A stretch of 64,000 nt of DNA from Sthenelais limicola (Eukaryota; Annelida; Polychaeta; Phyllodocida; Sigalionidae): NCBI GenBank assembly GCA_942159475.1, contig OW804100.1:7518127-7582126 (forward strand), given 5' to 3'. Positions 46,575 through 57,739 of this stretch are shown here, piece by piece; within the stretch, counting starts at the first letter, position 1, and each line of letters begins with the position of its first letter. Under the pieces are notes generated by a model. The model did not search any database. It had not been told where the DNA came from and was given only the letters and a program-made list of their open reading frames with translations. Position numbers and translations under genes: made by a program.

Positions 46575-47242
46575 GTAATATTCATCCTGATATAATTATT
46601 GCTGGTCTCATCAGGTACCAGAATAAAACCTTGAACAGAAAATGGTATCAGGTGGAATTCCAAACCAAACACATATATGTGTATACCAAAATTAATAAAT
46701 GTATATCTAAATGTCTCTAGTTTTCAGAAATATTTTCTTTATGCAAGAATACACAACGGAGTAGCTTTTGCCTTCTTCATTATAATACCAGCAGTATGTT
46801 ATGTAATGTTACATGATGCGATGTTATTAATTAGTGTATAGTTATTATTCTCAGTACCAATATCCTATAGGTCTTCAAGATAGCTCAAGACTTATCAAGT
46901 GTAAATATGCAACATGGAAGCATAATCAGTATGCATGAACCTATATAAAGGAGTATGTGCTAATGTACCTGCCATAATAGGTGGGGGCGTATCTTGCCAA
47001 TCCATGACCTACCAGTGTTCTATATTTACTCAAACTAATGTGTTTAGAAAACTCCTCTGTCTTAGGAGTCATACAAATCATAACATTCTGGAGTATCTGC
47101 TATTATCCACTTTACATCAAAGTTATCCAATTCATAAGTTTCTTTCATTTTTACCTTTGCTCTGTAAGTTTGGAACAATGAAATTGTTGAATTGCTTGTT
47201 CAATTACGCCATTAAAACATTGATGTTTGCCTTCATTAATAG

Positions 47243-47371
47243 GAATTTGTGCTAATGGTGACAAAGTTCATAGAATAGACTGTGGGCATACCAGGATTAC
47301 TCAGACCCAATGTATGAACAAGGGTTGCTGTTGGGACAATGCAACCACCAACGTGGCCTGGTGTTTCAAAA
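47243..47371 (+). CDS. Trefoil exon 4
   Basis: KVHRIDCGHTRITQTQC with MNKGCCW as in exon 1, but ending CFK, so a recombinant of two types. Confidence 0.9.
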
Positions 47372-47862
47372 GTAAGTCAACATGTAACATATGAGACATA
47401 AGCACATGTATAGGAAAATTTGAGCTTATCTTTTCTCATAAAGCATTTGATATCAACTTTGATGAATTCTCTATTTCCAAATTCAAAGTTTTAACTTAAC
47501 AGACAGAGAATCTGCTTGAAAGGGTGGAATCAAGGGAGGACCTCTTTTTTTCTTGGTTCAAACCAAATTTCTATTCAGAGTCAATCCTAATTTGTCAATT
47601 ATATCTTGGGGTCCTTTTCTTCCTTGGGTCAAACCAAGCAAAGGGTGTTTACACTGCCATCCGGAATCAATGTTTTTGTACCAGGGGGCACACTTTACAC
47701 CATAGTTCCTTAAAGTTAGCTACAAAGACAATAAAATTCAAGTCTCTCCCAAACTAAAAATATAGAATGTATTTTCCAATACACCTATTGAAGGAATATA
47801 AGAGTCTAATATTGTAATTGAAGGTTTATCTCATGAGATATAATGGATTGATATGATTACAG

Positions 47863-47982
47863 AAACAACGACAGACAATTGTGACCAGATAGTCTGTATG
47901 AATGGTGGTACATGCAACCTTTCAACTGCTAAATGTAATTGTCGAGAAGGTTATACTGGAACCAATTGCGAAACTGTCACAG
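47863..47982 (+). CDS. EGF-like exon 4
   Basis: Identical protein. The intron before it shares a T-to-C change (ATCTGG to ATCCGG at about 47660) with the next unit only, tying units 4 and 5 as recent sisters. Confidence 0.9.
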
Positions 47983-48650
47983 GTAATATTCATCCTGATA
48001 TAATTATTGCTGGTCTCATCAGGTACCAGAATAAAACCTTGAACAGAAAATGGTATCAGGTGGAATTCCAAACCAAACACATATATGTGTATACCAAAAT
48101 TAATAAATGTATATCTAAATGTCTCTAGTTTTCAGAAATATTTTCTTTATGCAAGAATACACAACGGAGTAGCTTTTGCCTTCTTCATTATAATACCAGC
48201 AGTATGTTATGTAATGTTACATGATGCGATGTTATTAATTAGTGTATAGTTATTATTCTCAGTACCAATATCCTATAGGTCTTCAAGATAGCTCAAGACT
48301 TATCAAGTGTAAATATGCAACATGGAAGCATAATCAATATGCATGAACCTATATAAAGGAGTATGTGCTAATGTACCTGCCATAATAGGTGGGGGCGTAT
48401 CTTGCCAATCCATGACCTACCAGTGTTCTATATTTACTCAAACTAATATGTTTAGAAAACTCCTCTGTCTTAGGAGTCATACAAATCATAACATTCTGGA
48501 GTATCTGCTATTATCCACTTTACATCAAAGTTATCCAATTCATAAGTTTCTTTCATTTTTACCTTTGCTCTGTAAGTTTGGAACAATGAAACTGTTGAAT
48601 TGCTTGTTCAATTACGCCATTAAAACATTGATATTTCCCTTCATTAATAG

Positions 48651-48779
48651 GAATTTGTGCTAATGGTGACAAAGGTTCTAGAATAGACTGTGGGCATAAC
48701 GGGATTACTCAGACTGAATGTATGGACAAGGGTTGCTGTTGGGACAATGCAACCACCAACGTGGCCTGGTGTTTCAAAA
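48651..48779 (+). CDS. Trefoil exon 5
   Basis: GS variant, protein identical to exon 2, preceded by an M-type intron. Confidence 0.9.
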
Positions 48780-49270
48780 GTAAGTCAACATGTAACATAT
48801 GAGACATAAGCACATGTATAGGAAAATTTGAGCTTATCTTTTCTCATAAAGCATTTGATATCAACTTTGATGAATTCTCTATTTCCAAATTCAAAGTTTT
48901 AACTTAACAGACAGAGAATCTGCTTGAAAGGGTGGAATCAAGGGAGGACCTCTTTTTTTCTTGGTTCAAACCAAATTTCTATTCAGAGTCAATCCTAATT
49001 TGTCAATTATATCTTGGGGTCCTTTTCTTCCTTGGGTCAAACCAAGCAAAGGGTGTTTACACTGCCATCCGGAATCAATGTTTTTGTACCAGGGGGCACA
49101 CTTTACACCATAGTTCCTTAAAGTTAGCTACAAAGACAATAAAATTCAAGTCTCTCCCAAACTAAAAATATAGAATGTATTTTCCAATACACCTATTGAA
49201 GGAATATAAGAGTCTAATATTGTAATTGAAGGTTTATCTCATGAGATATAATGGATTGATATGATTACAG

Positions 49271-49390
49271 AAACAACGACAGACAATTGTGACCAGATAG
49301 TCTGTATGAATGGTGGTACATGCAACCTTTCAACTGCTAAATGTAATTGTCGAGAAGGTTATACTGGAACCAATTGCGAAACTGTCACAG
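49271..49390 (+). CDS. EGF-like exon 5
   Basis: Identical protein; the same ATCCGG marker in the preceding intron as unit 4. Confidence 0.9.
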
Positions 49391-50058
49391 GTAATATTCA
49401 TCCTGATATAATTATTGCTGGTCTCATCAGGTACCAGAATAAAACCTTGAACAGAAAATGGTATCAGGTGGAATTCCAAACCAAACACATATATGTGTAT
49501 ACCAAAATTAATAAATGTATATCTAAATGTCTCTAGTTTTCAGAAATATTTTCTTTATGCAAGAATACACAACGGAGTAGCTTTTGCCTTCTTCATTATA
49601 ATACCAGCAGTATGTTATGTAATGTTACATGATGCGATGTTATTAATTAGTGTATAGTTATTATTCTCAGTACCAATATCCTATAGGTCTTCAAGATAGC
49701 TCAAGACTTATCAAGTGTAAATATGCAACATGGAAGCATAATCAATATGCATGAACCTATATAAAGGAGTATGTGCTAATGTACCTGCCATAATAGGTGG
49801 GGGCGTATCTTGCCAATCCATGACCTACCAGTGTTCTATATTTACTCAAACTAATGTGTTTAGAAAACTCCTCTGTCTTAGGAGTCATACAAATCATAAC
49901 ATTCTGGAGTATCTGCTATTATCCACTTTACATCAAAGTTATCCAATTCATAAGTTTCTTTCATTTTTACCTTTGCTCTGTAAGTTTGGAACAATGAAAT
50001 TGTTGAATTGCTTGTTCAATTACGCCATTAAAACATTGATGTTTGCCTTCATTAATAG

Positions 50059-50187
50059 GAATTTGTGCTAATGGTGACAAAGTTCATAGAATAGACTGTG
50101 GGCATAACGGGATTACTCAGACTGAATGTATGAACAAGAGTTGCTGTTGGGACAATGCAACCACCAACGTGGCCTGGTGTTTCGAAA
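50059..50187 (+). CDS. Trefoil exon 6
   Basis: Mosaic: KVHRIDCGHNGITQTEC with MNKSCCW (Gly to Ser just before the CC pair) and ending CFE. It is the only copy with Ser at that conserved Gly. Confidence 0.88.
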
Positions 50188-50679
50188 GTAAGTCAACATG
50201 TAACGTATGAGACATAAGCACTTGCATAGGAAAATTTGAGCTTATCTTTTCTCATACAAGCATTTGATATCAACTTTGATGATTTCTCTATTTCCAAATT
50301 CAAAGTTTTAACTTAACAGACAGAGAATCTGCTTGAAAGGGTGGAATCAAGGGAGGACCTCTTTTTTTCTTGGTTCAAACCAAATTTCTATTCAGAGTCA
50401 ATCCTAATTTGTCAATTATATCTTGGGGTCCTTTTCTTCCTTGGGTCAAACCAAGCAAAGGGTGTTTACACTGCCATCTGGAATCAATGTTTTTGTACCA
50501 GGGGGCACACTTTACACCATAGTTCCTTAAAGTTAGCTACAAAGACAATAAAATTCAAGTCTCTCCCAAACTAAAAATATAGAATGTATTTTCCAATACA
50601 CCTATTGAAGGAATATAAGAGTCTAATATTGTAATTGAAGGTTTATCTCATGAGATATAATGGATTGATATGATTACAG

Positions 50680-50799
50680 AAACAACGACAGACAATTGTG
50701 ACCAGATAGTCTGTATGAATGGTGGTACATGCAACCTTTCAACTGCTAAATGTAATTGTCGAGAAGGTTATACTGGAACCAATTGCGAAACTGTCACAG
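50680..50799 (+). CDS. EGF-like exon 6
   Basis: Identical EGF protein; the last intact EGF exon of the array. Confidence 0.9.
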
Positions 50800-51467
50800 G
50801 TAATATTCATCCTGATATAATTATTGCTGGTCTCATCAGGTACCAGAATAAAACCTTGAACAGAAAATGGTATAAGGTGGAATTCCAAACCAAACACATA
50901 TATGTGTATACCAAAATTAATAAATGTATATCTAAATGTCTCTAGTTTTCAGAAATATTTTCTTTATGCAAGAATACACAACGGAGTAGCTTTTGCCTTC
51001 TTCATTATAATACCAGCAGTATGTTATGTAATGTTACATGATGCAATGTTATTAATTAGTGTATAGTTATTATTCTCAGTACCAATATCCTATAGGTATT
51101 CAAGATAGCTCAAGACTTATCAAGTGTAAATATGCAACATGGAAGCATAATCAGTATGCATGAACCTATATAAAGGAGTATGTGCTAATGTACCTGCCAT
51201 AATAGGTGGGGGCGTATCTTGCCAATCCATGACCTACCAGTGTTCTATATTTACTCAAACTAATATGTTTAGAAAACTCCTCTGTCTTAGGAGTCATACA
51301 AATCATAACATTCTGGAGTATCTGCTATTATCCACTTTACATCAAAGTTATCCAATTCATAAGTTTCTTTCATTTTTACCTTTGCTCGGTAAGTTTGGAA
51401 CAATGAAACTGTTGAATTGCTTGTTCAATTACGCCATTAAAACATTGATATTTCCCTTCATTAATAG

Positions 51468-51596
51468 GAATTTGTGCTAATGGTGACAAAGGTTCTAGAA
51501 TAGACTGTGGGCATAACGGGATTACTCAGACTGAATGTATGGACAAGGGTTGCTGTTGGGACAATGCAACCACCAACGTGGCCTGGTGTTTCAAAA
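51468..51596 (+). CDS. Trefoil exon 7
   Basis: GS variant, identical protein to exons 2 and 5, with an intact donor at 51597. The following intron matches the other units only to about 51727. No EGF partner follows before the LTR element, so any in-frame continuation must come from an exon not seen here, or the transcript ends soon after. Confidence 0.85.
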
Positions 51597-51727
51597 GTAA
51601 GTCAACATGTAACATATGAGACATAAGCACATGTATAGGAAAATTTGAGCTTATCTTTTCTCATAAAGCATTTAATATCAACATTGATAAATTCTCTATT
51701 TCCAAATTCAAACTTTTAACTTGACAG

Positions 51728-52442
51728 ATTTGCACTTTTCACCGAAACGTGCCGGCATGTTACGGTGACATAAATCATGTGACATTAAAATTATGTGACA
51801 TTATTTATGTACATGTCATATAGAGAACCTTTTCCCTAATAATTGTGCCTCTAAATACCGAATCAGAATGTATATTTACCTTCATAAACAAACAATACAA
51901 GTCATCAAGCCATTCAAGTCAACAGGAAAACGAGGGAAATAATGTGATATATTTGTGTATAAATTCTAAATATAATGGATTATATATGTATGAACAGAGG
52001 GTCAATGCCCTTTGACCCTTGCCGATGCCATTACCATTAATATTACTGAATCGTTTTTTGGCTGTAACTTTTCTTCTAGTTGGAATATTTCCACAAACTA
52101 AAAAGCATTATGACCCTTATGTCGAGCCCTATGAAGTACACAATGATTAAAAACATTATGTGCATATTTCTTTTCATTTATCTCTAATTTACGTAGAAAT
52201 ATATATACTTCTTCTGTGCCCTCATCAGCTAGTTCCCGTCACAGACTCCACGAAGCTGCCCTGACTACAATGTTCATTATTAACTTTCCCAATCTAGTCT
52301 GTATTATCAGCAATATGTGTAGTTTATGTATGAAAAATAATAAATCAATAGAAGCAGTTTAAAAAAATTAAGAATTTTCAGCAAAATATCGACCAATTGG
52401 TGGAATTGCTAATATGTTTATACTTAAAACAATAAATATATA
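51728..52442. other. Non-unit sequence replacing the middle of unit 7
   Basis: Homology to the unit stops at about 51727 and reappears only in a short diverged form at about 52415-52442 (TTATAC...AATAAATATA), just before the LTR. No exon recognised. Confidence 0.5.
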
Positions 52443-52854
52443 TGTAGTGGGTCCGCCACCTGGAATACATCAACGCTGCCGACCATTGTCGACTACAACC
52501 ACCAGGCTAAGACAGCGGGGGCACTTCTACTGGAGCCGGAGACGACCACCAGTTCGGGCCGCTTCGCCAGATGGTGACATACGTCATCGTGCCGACAGCA
52601 CTGCAGACACCTTCCAATGGGCAGTAGGCGGAGGATACTACTACCTCCGCTAGGGGATCCAGGCTTCGCTTAACACTATGGACTTGAGCCGCGCCGCGGA
52701 CCAAGGTACTTCTGTTGTTCAAATTAAGCACCCTTGTTCAGAGACAATACCTGTAACTGTATACCTTTGGGTAATAAAACACGGTTCAAACAAATTTCCT
52801 CGTATTTGTGATTCTTTCTTAAATTTCGTGCCCACAAATCTGCGGTTCACTACA
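52443..52854 (+). repeat. 5' LTR
   Basis: TG...CA termini with the inverted repeat TGTAGTG/CACTACA. It contains AATAAA at 52773. It is about 85-90% identical by eye to the 3' LTR, with small indels, so the insertion is not very recent. Confidence 0.85.
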
Positions 52855-52855
52855 T

Positions 52856-52870
52856 TGGTACCGTGAGCCA
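52856..52870 (+). other. Primer-binding site
   Basis: TGGTACCGTGAGCC lies one base after the 5' LTR; TGG matches the complement of a tRNA CCA end. The priming tRNA was not identified. Confidence 0.6.
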
Positions 52871-52923
52871 GGGGCAGAGTAGGGAAATTCCCCAAAGGAT
52901 TCCATCTAGGGTATGGTCGCGCG

Positions 52924-54420
52924 ATGATCCTTTCCCCAGAGGAAACAGCCGCGGTGGAAGCCAAGGCTCCAGCCACGCAGGAGTCATTGGCTTTTCATTG
53001 GCAGATCACTTTTGCCCAACTGGAGGAAGTCGTAACTCACATGGAAAAGATGCATGGGGATGAGTTGGTCATCAACCCCGAAACACAGGCCTCAGTTAGC
53101 AAACTGGTTGCCGCAGTTTTTTAGGGTTACGCTCATACTACGAGGATGACAAGCTCCGTGAGCTTTTCGAACGAGTGGGATATGCCGTTGATACCGGTGA
53201 GCATGAGGAAACACAGAATTCCACGGCGAGCAAACCAGAAACCGGTGAGAAAAAGGAGGCACACAAGCGTAAAACTGCAACTCTTACGAACCAGCAGAAG
53301 GAAGCTGCAGAGGCGAAAGTCATGTTTGATTTTCTGACCAACGCACTTTGTGCACTCGATAAATTGGGCGAACTGCCGGAAAATGTCTCCAGGTCCAGGG
53401 TACGCTAGATCATCTATGATTGTTACACGATAACTTACCATTGAAGCACATACCGCGTCTATTTCGTGGCTTACGTGAATATTCTGCATGTTAGCAGTAT
53501 TTGATCGATATGTTGGATCATAGATACCCAGTCCTGTACATATTTAACACGAAGGTGTTACTAAACGTGGTCTATGATCACATACCAGTTTTTGTAAAGT
53601 TATACAGTTATACAAAAACACCGGTTTCTTACGGAAAACCAATTTTGGAGGATGTGCCTGACGAGGGCACCACCTTTAGGCGATCAAATGATGAATCGGT
53701 CGCTCGCAGTACTTCTGCAGCGGTGCAGCCTTCTTCAAGGCGGCCTGCTGCCACGGAAGTGACTCCATCCTGTTCCACGGAATCGGATATGGAGGTATAC
53801 TCACAAGACAAGTATAATGCTCATATGAAGGAGCAGGAGTCGAAACGGCGCCTGCAGTATGAGTGTTCACGGGCTCAAGAGTTTGAACGTGTCCGAAAGG
53901 AAGGCGAAACCGAACTCTATGAGAAACGGCTGGCGAAAGAGGCTTTGGAGCGGAAACTCCGCACGGATGAAGTCGCGCGCCAGAAAGCCAAGACTGACTA
54001 ACAACGTCGGCAGGCTCTCCTCCAGAAAAAATCAGTTGAGGAGGACCACTAAAGGCTAGCAGCCCTTGCAAAGGAGAAGGCCGTAGAAGAGGAAAGGCAA
54101 CGCCGTCACACGGAGCAATTAGCTCATGACTTGGCATACTTCCAGGAGCAAGTGGAGATTGAAGCTTGTCAAGCCCAGGAGGAAGCCCGTCGCCAGGAGG
54201 CTGCCCTGAAGGAGGTCGATCTGGAGATCCAGCAACTTCAGGAGACTCTTGAGGAGGCTCTTGATTTGCAACGGTTGGCCTTCCCTCTGACCTCTGGTCT
54301 GTCCCCACAAGGGACACAAACTATCCAGGTATAGCACCCTGCGGGGAACCCAATGGTAACGGATAGTTCCATAGTCACGGGCGTGGTTGACTTAACTCAA
54401 CTGCGTCAAGACGTGGACCC
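52924..54420 (+). pseudogene. Degenerate gag-like region of the LTR element
   Basis: A set of broken frames. 52924-53124 encodes SPEETAAVEAKAPATQ with LEEVVTHMEKM. 53175-53408 continues RELFERVGYA and the Lys/Glu-rich QKEAAEAKVMFDFL. 53626-54400 is strongly coiled coil (EALERKLRTDEVARQKAKT, then EEERQRRHTEQLAHDL). Stops at 53122, 53406, 53999 and 54048, plus an AT-rich insertion at about 53520-53620, break it. No zinc knuckle or enzyme motif is seen. A gag origin is inferred from position only. Confidence 0.5.
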
Positions 54421-55480
54421 GCACCCCTCGGTTGTTGGCGGCTAACTGGGGCCCTAACCTGCCTCCTAGCAACCACTATATGCGAACAGGTGGAGCAACT
54501 TAAGGTTGTCTTCTCTACCCCCAGTTCGTGTGGATGGCCCAGAGGAGACATATCCTCAGCCACAAAGCAATTCATCAATGAGCAACTCATCAGCGAGTAG
54601 ACTTTGGTGACCAAGCCAGAGCTGAAGGAGTCATCACCTTCTGTGGTGCTGTCCAAAAAGGAGCCACTTGTGGTCCCGGAGGACTAAATAGTGGCACGGT
54701 CGAAACCCAAATCTGCGGATTTGGGCCAAGACGGTGCTGGGAATTGAGCATGGGAAAACCCAGTGCCTCCCTCTCTCCCTGGAGAGAGCAATCATCCCGC
54801 AGAGGATCTGGGTACCATGGGGGCCGGCTCGGACAAGTCTGGTGAGATATCAGACGTGACCAAGCACAAACTCCTGCAGGATTCAGATTCGGATACGGAG
54901 GTGATATACGATTCCCTAGGACAGGAGGACAACGGGGTCTCTGTCCCCGGACGCTTTGACAAAACCATTATTGCGAACTGCTGGTTACGAACTGCATTTC
55001 GAAGGTGGAAGCTGAGGCGAGAGGCAAGGAGGACGGGTTTCTCTGAAACTCGTCGTAAGGGCTAGGGTGTCGCGCTGTGATGCCCCGAGGCTGCGGTCTT
55101 GTGTAGTTCATCCCACAGCGAGAATGGTACGACGGCACTTTCTTCGCAGGTGGAGGTTTTTACCCGCAAGATCGGTTTCGTTCACCAATCTTGCTTTTAA
55201 TAATAAAGCTCATGCACTGAATTTATTTTTGCTTTAGTGGATGCTTCTGATTGAACACGCACTGCGGAATCGGAACAGACAGGAATGTCCGCCGGCCTCT
55301 TAAGGCCTATAAAGGCTGCGGACCCTGGGGGCCAGCGAGGGCCTGGCTCTAGGACCCGTGTGGCGGAGTGGCAGAACCTATGCCCTGCTGCACATGAAGG
55401 TCTAGAGCTGAAGAGATCTCCTTGGTGCCAAGGCGTACCCTACATAACTAGTTATCGTGGACCTCCTCAACTCCAACTAG
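54421..55480 (+). other. 3' interior of the LTR element, no enzyme domain
   Basis: Frames at 54763-55065 (acidic, then basic RRWKLRREARR) and 55285-55632 show no retroviral-type enzyme motif. A short AATAAAGCT lies at about 55202. Confidence 0.5.
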
Positions 55481-55491
55481 TGAGGGGGCAG
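55481..55491 (+). other. Polypurine tract
   Basis: TGAGGGGGCAG immediately precedes the 3' LTR, the expected site for plus-strand priming. Confidence 0.55.
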
Positions 55492-55905
55492 TGTAGTGGG
55501 TCCGCCACCCGGAATACATCAACGCTGTCAACCATTGCCGACTACAACCACCAGGGTACGACAGCAGGGGCACTTCTACTGGAGCCGGAGATGACCACCA
55601 GTTCCAGCCACTTCCGTCAGAGGGCAACATAGGTCATCGTGCCAACAGCACTGCAGACACCCTCCGACGGGCAGTAGGCGGAGGATACTACTACCTCTGC
55701 AAGGGGATCCAGGCTTCGCTTAACACTCGAGCCGCGCAGTGGACTGAGATACTTCTGTTACAAATTAAGCACCCTTGATCAGAGACAATACCTTTGTAAC
55801 TGTATATCTTTGGGTATTAAAACACGGTTTAAACGAATTTCCTCGTATTCTTGATTCTGTCTCGAATTTCGTAAACTCGTGCCCACGAATCTGCAGTTCA
55901 CTACA
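55492..55905 (+). repeat. 3' LTR
   Basis: Mirrors the 5' LTR, with the same ends and a shorter GAGCCGCGC segment near 55730. Confidence 0.85.
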
Positions 55906-56380
55906 TATATCTAAATGTCTCGAATTTTCAAAAATATTTTCTTTATGCAAGACTACACAACAGAGTAGCTTTTGCCATCTTCATTATAATACCAGCAGTA
56001 TGTTATGTAATGTTACATAAAGCAATGTTATTGTATTATTAATTAGCATATAGTTATTAATCTCAGTACCAATATCCTATCTAGGTCTTTGAGATAGCTC
56101 AATACTTATCAAGTGTAAATATGCAACATGGAAGCATAATCAATATGCATGAACCTATATAAAGGAGTATATGGTCAATTCCCACGAAAGTGGTACAAAG
56201 GAGGCCAAAAACATATACTAATGTACCTGCCATATTAGGTGGGGGCATATCTTGCCAATCCATGACCTACCAGTGTTCTATATGTTCAATCTAATATGTT
56301 TAGAAAACTCCTCTCTCCTAGAAGTCATACACATCATAACATTCTGGAGTATCTGCTATTATCCACTTTACATCAAAGTT
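55906..56380 (+). repeat. Diverged remnant of array unit 7
   Basis: From TATATCTAAATGTCTC onward it follows the intron after an EGF exon (compare 43885-44305). It carries an inserted 45 bp piece at about 56169-56213 (ATGGTCAATTCCCACGAAAG) and stops at CATCAAAGTT (56381), just short of where a trefoil exon would begin. It is clearly more diverged than units 1-6. Confidence 0.8.
56169..56213. mobile_element. MITE family C remnant or footprint
   Basis: ATGGTCAATTCCCACGAAAG and about 25 further bases are absent from all other units and match the MITE end seen at 14172 and, more loosely, 18772. Confidence 0.5.
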
Positions 56381-57719
56381 GCATGCTGCGGAGATCAGGT
56401 CATGTGACCATGGACACAAGACGGAATTCTCCTATGGGTAAAACGCAGCCCAGAGATAGTAGGCTGCTGAAAAGCCCGGGGGGGATGTAATCATTGTGTG
56501 AGCTACACATGGCGCTCAGAGGAACGTCCTCAAATGTTCACTGGCCGATGCAACTATCCCCTTGGTGGAGGGCAATATGTTTTGCATGAAGCATGCGCAG
56601 GGCCAGATGAGTAATAATAACCCATTGCAACTCATACACCCAGTAGACTGGTGTCTAGGAGATCAATGATGCCTGAAATGGACGTGAAAGTTGCTTACAG
56701 TAATGACAAAGTGACCAACGTACAGTTGTGTCATGTGGTCAGAATGGAAGCCCCAAAGGCAAAGTCTCTTAAAGCCTATCATAAAGACCAAGACTGGGAG
56801 GCATACTGCAATTATGTATACTGAGCTTCATGGGTGGACGGAAGAGATGCTGAAGAGGGAGCTTATATTGGCTACATCACGTCATATAGACCAATCACCC
56901 TGGGGCTGTTCCTCAGAGTTGACACTCAATGACATAGTCACTCATCTTTGACTTATATTGGATACAAAGAGTGCATTGAGGAAGAGTGCATTGAGGTGTA
57001 CTGGGGCCGTAAACAACAGGGGAATCGTTTCAGCATTATCGGGAATCACAGTTGAGCCTCTGCGAAAGGGCATACAAGGGCAAGTACCTGAAACACATGA
57101 AGAAGGCGACAATCCAGGGTTGGGGGGGGGGGGGAGGGAGAAATCCCTACCTCATGGAGACCTGTGGGCCGGAGGTGTTGACCCTGTAGCACCAGCATGG
57201 AAAACAAGTTCAGAGTCAGAGAAGCCAACATTGTCTGAGTGGGGCTTACCTCATGAACGGGTTAGGGTTAACACAAGGTTGAAGGTTGGGAGTGACATGG
57301 CGTTGCTTTCAGTCAGCTCTAATGTAGATGGTGAAACACGAGTCACAGATCTTACAATCCTGACGGTTGGACCCGATGCTATGATCCTGATTGATGTGGT
57401 AGCAATCATGGATAGATGGTATGTACCAGTCACTGTGAGTACTGAGAGAGGAGAAATTTTGTATGACATGGTGCAACTACCAGGTATCGCAGGTATCTGC
57501 CAAATTGTATGAGTCCCTAGCTCGCAAGCCCATTCTGCTCGCTTCACAGGTCTGGGTCAAACCACTTGCAAGTGGCACTCCTGTGACAATGGGGTATGCA
57601 GTCTTTGACTTTGAGATTAAATTTGAAATACTATCAAAGACACAAGGACCTATTCGAAGCCCAAAACACTGTCTATTGTCCGTCACATATTCTTTTTGCC
57701 TTTGATATTCCACCTGAAT
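56381..57719. other. Unrecognised, possibly retroelement-derived
   Basis: GC-richer than its surroundings. The frame 56958-57512 (184 codons) and the shorter 56733-56951 (contains KTKTGRHTAIMYTELHGW) read like decayed retroelement protein, but I cannot name a family. A poly-G run at 57120-57134 lies inside the long frame. Confidence 0.3.
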
Positions 57720-57739
57720 CCACATAAAGTTCTATGCTC

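Larger units (their letters stand above)
42957..51727 (+). repeat. 1408/1409 bp tandem array of trefoil+EGF exon pairs
   Basis: Six full units and the start of a seventh, each with one trefoil exon, an intron of about 492 bp, one EGF exon and an intron of about 668 bp. Exon starts step by 1408 or 1409 bp. Introns are as conserved as exons, so the frames inside them (starting 43299, 44118 and equivalents) are only copied noise. Two sequence types alternate irregularly before and within the trefoil exons (order V-M-V-V-M-V-M), indicating mosaic gene conversion or unequal crossing-over. The left edge is at GTTGAATTGCTTG (42959); the right edge is lost at about 51727. Confidence 0.95.
52443..55905 (+). 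mobile_element. Non-autonomous LTR retrotransposon
   Basis: Two LTRs of 412 and 414 bp (TGTAGTGGGTCC...TTCACTACA) flank 2.6 kb. A primer-binding site directly follows the 5' LTR and a G-rich polypurine tract precedes the 3' LTR. TATA flanks both ends (52439-52442, 55906-55909) as a likely 4 bp target duplication. The interior has gag-like coiled-coil frames with stops and frameshifts but no protease, reverse transcriptase or integrase, so mobilisation would need another element. It is inserted in the intron after an EGF position of array unit 7. Confidence 0.85.

Noticed and set aside
43299..51480. Repeated frames of 77 and 106 codons in every array unit (for example 43299-43532 and 44118-44438)
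   Set aside because: They lie in introns, lack ATG starts in some cases, have no domain, and repeat only because the whole unit is duplicated.
56958..57512. 184-codon frame as a host gene
   Set aside because: It runs through a poly-G slippage site, has no recognised domain or splice signals, and neighbours LINE and LTR relics.
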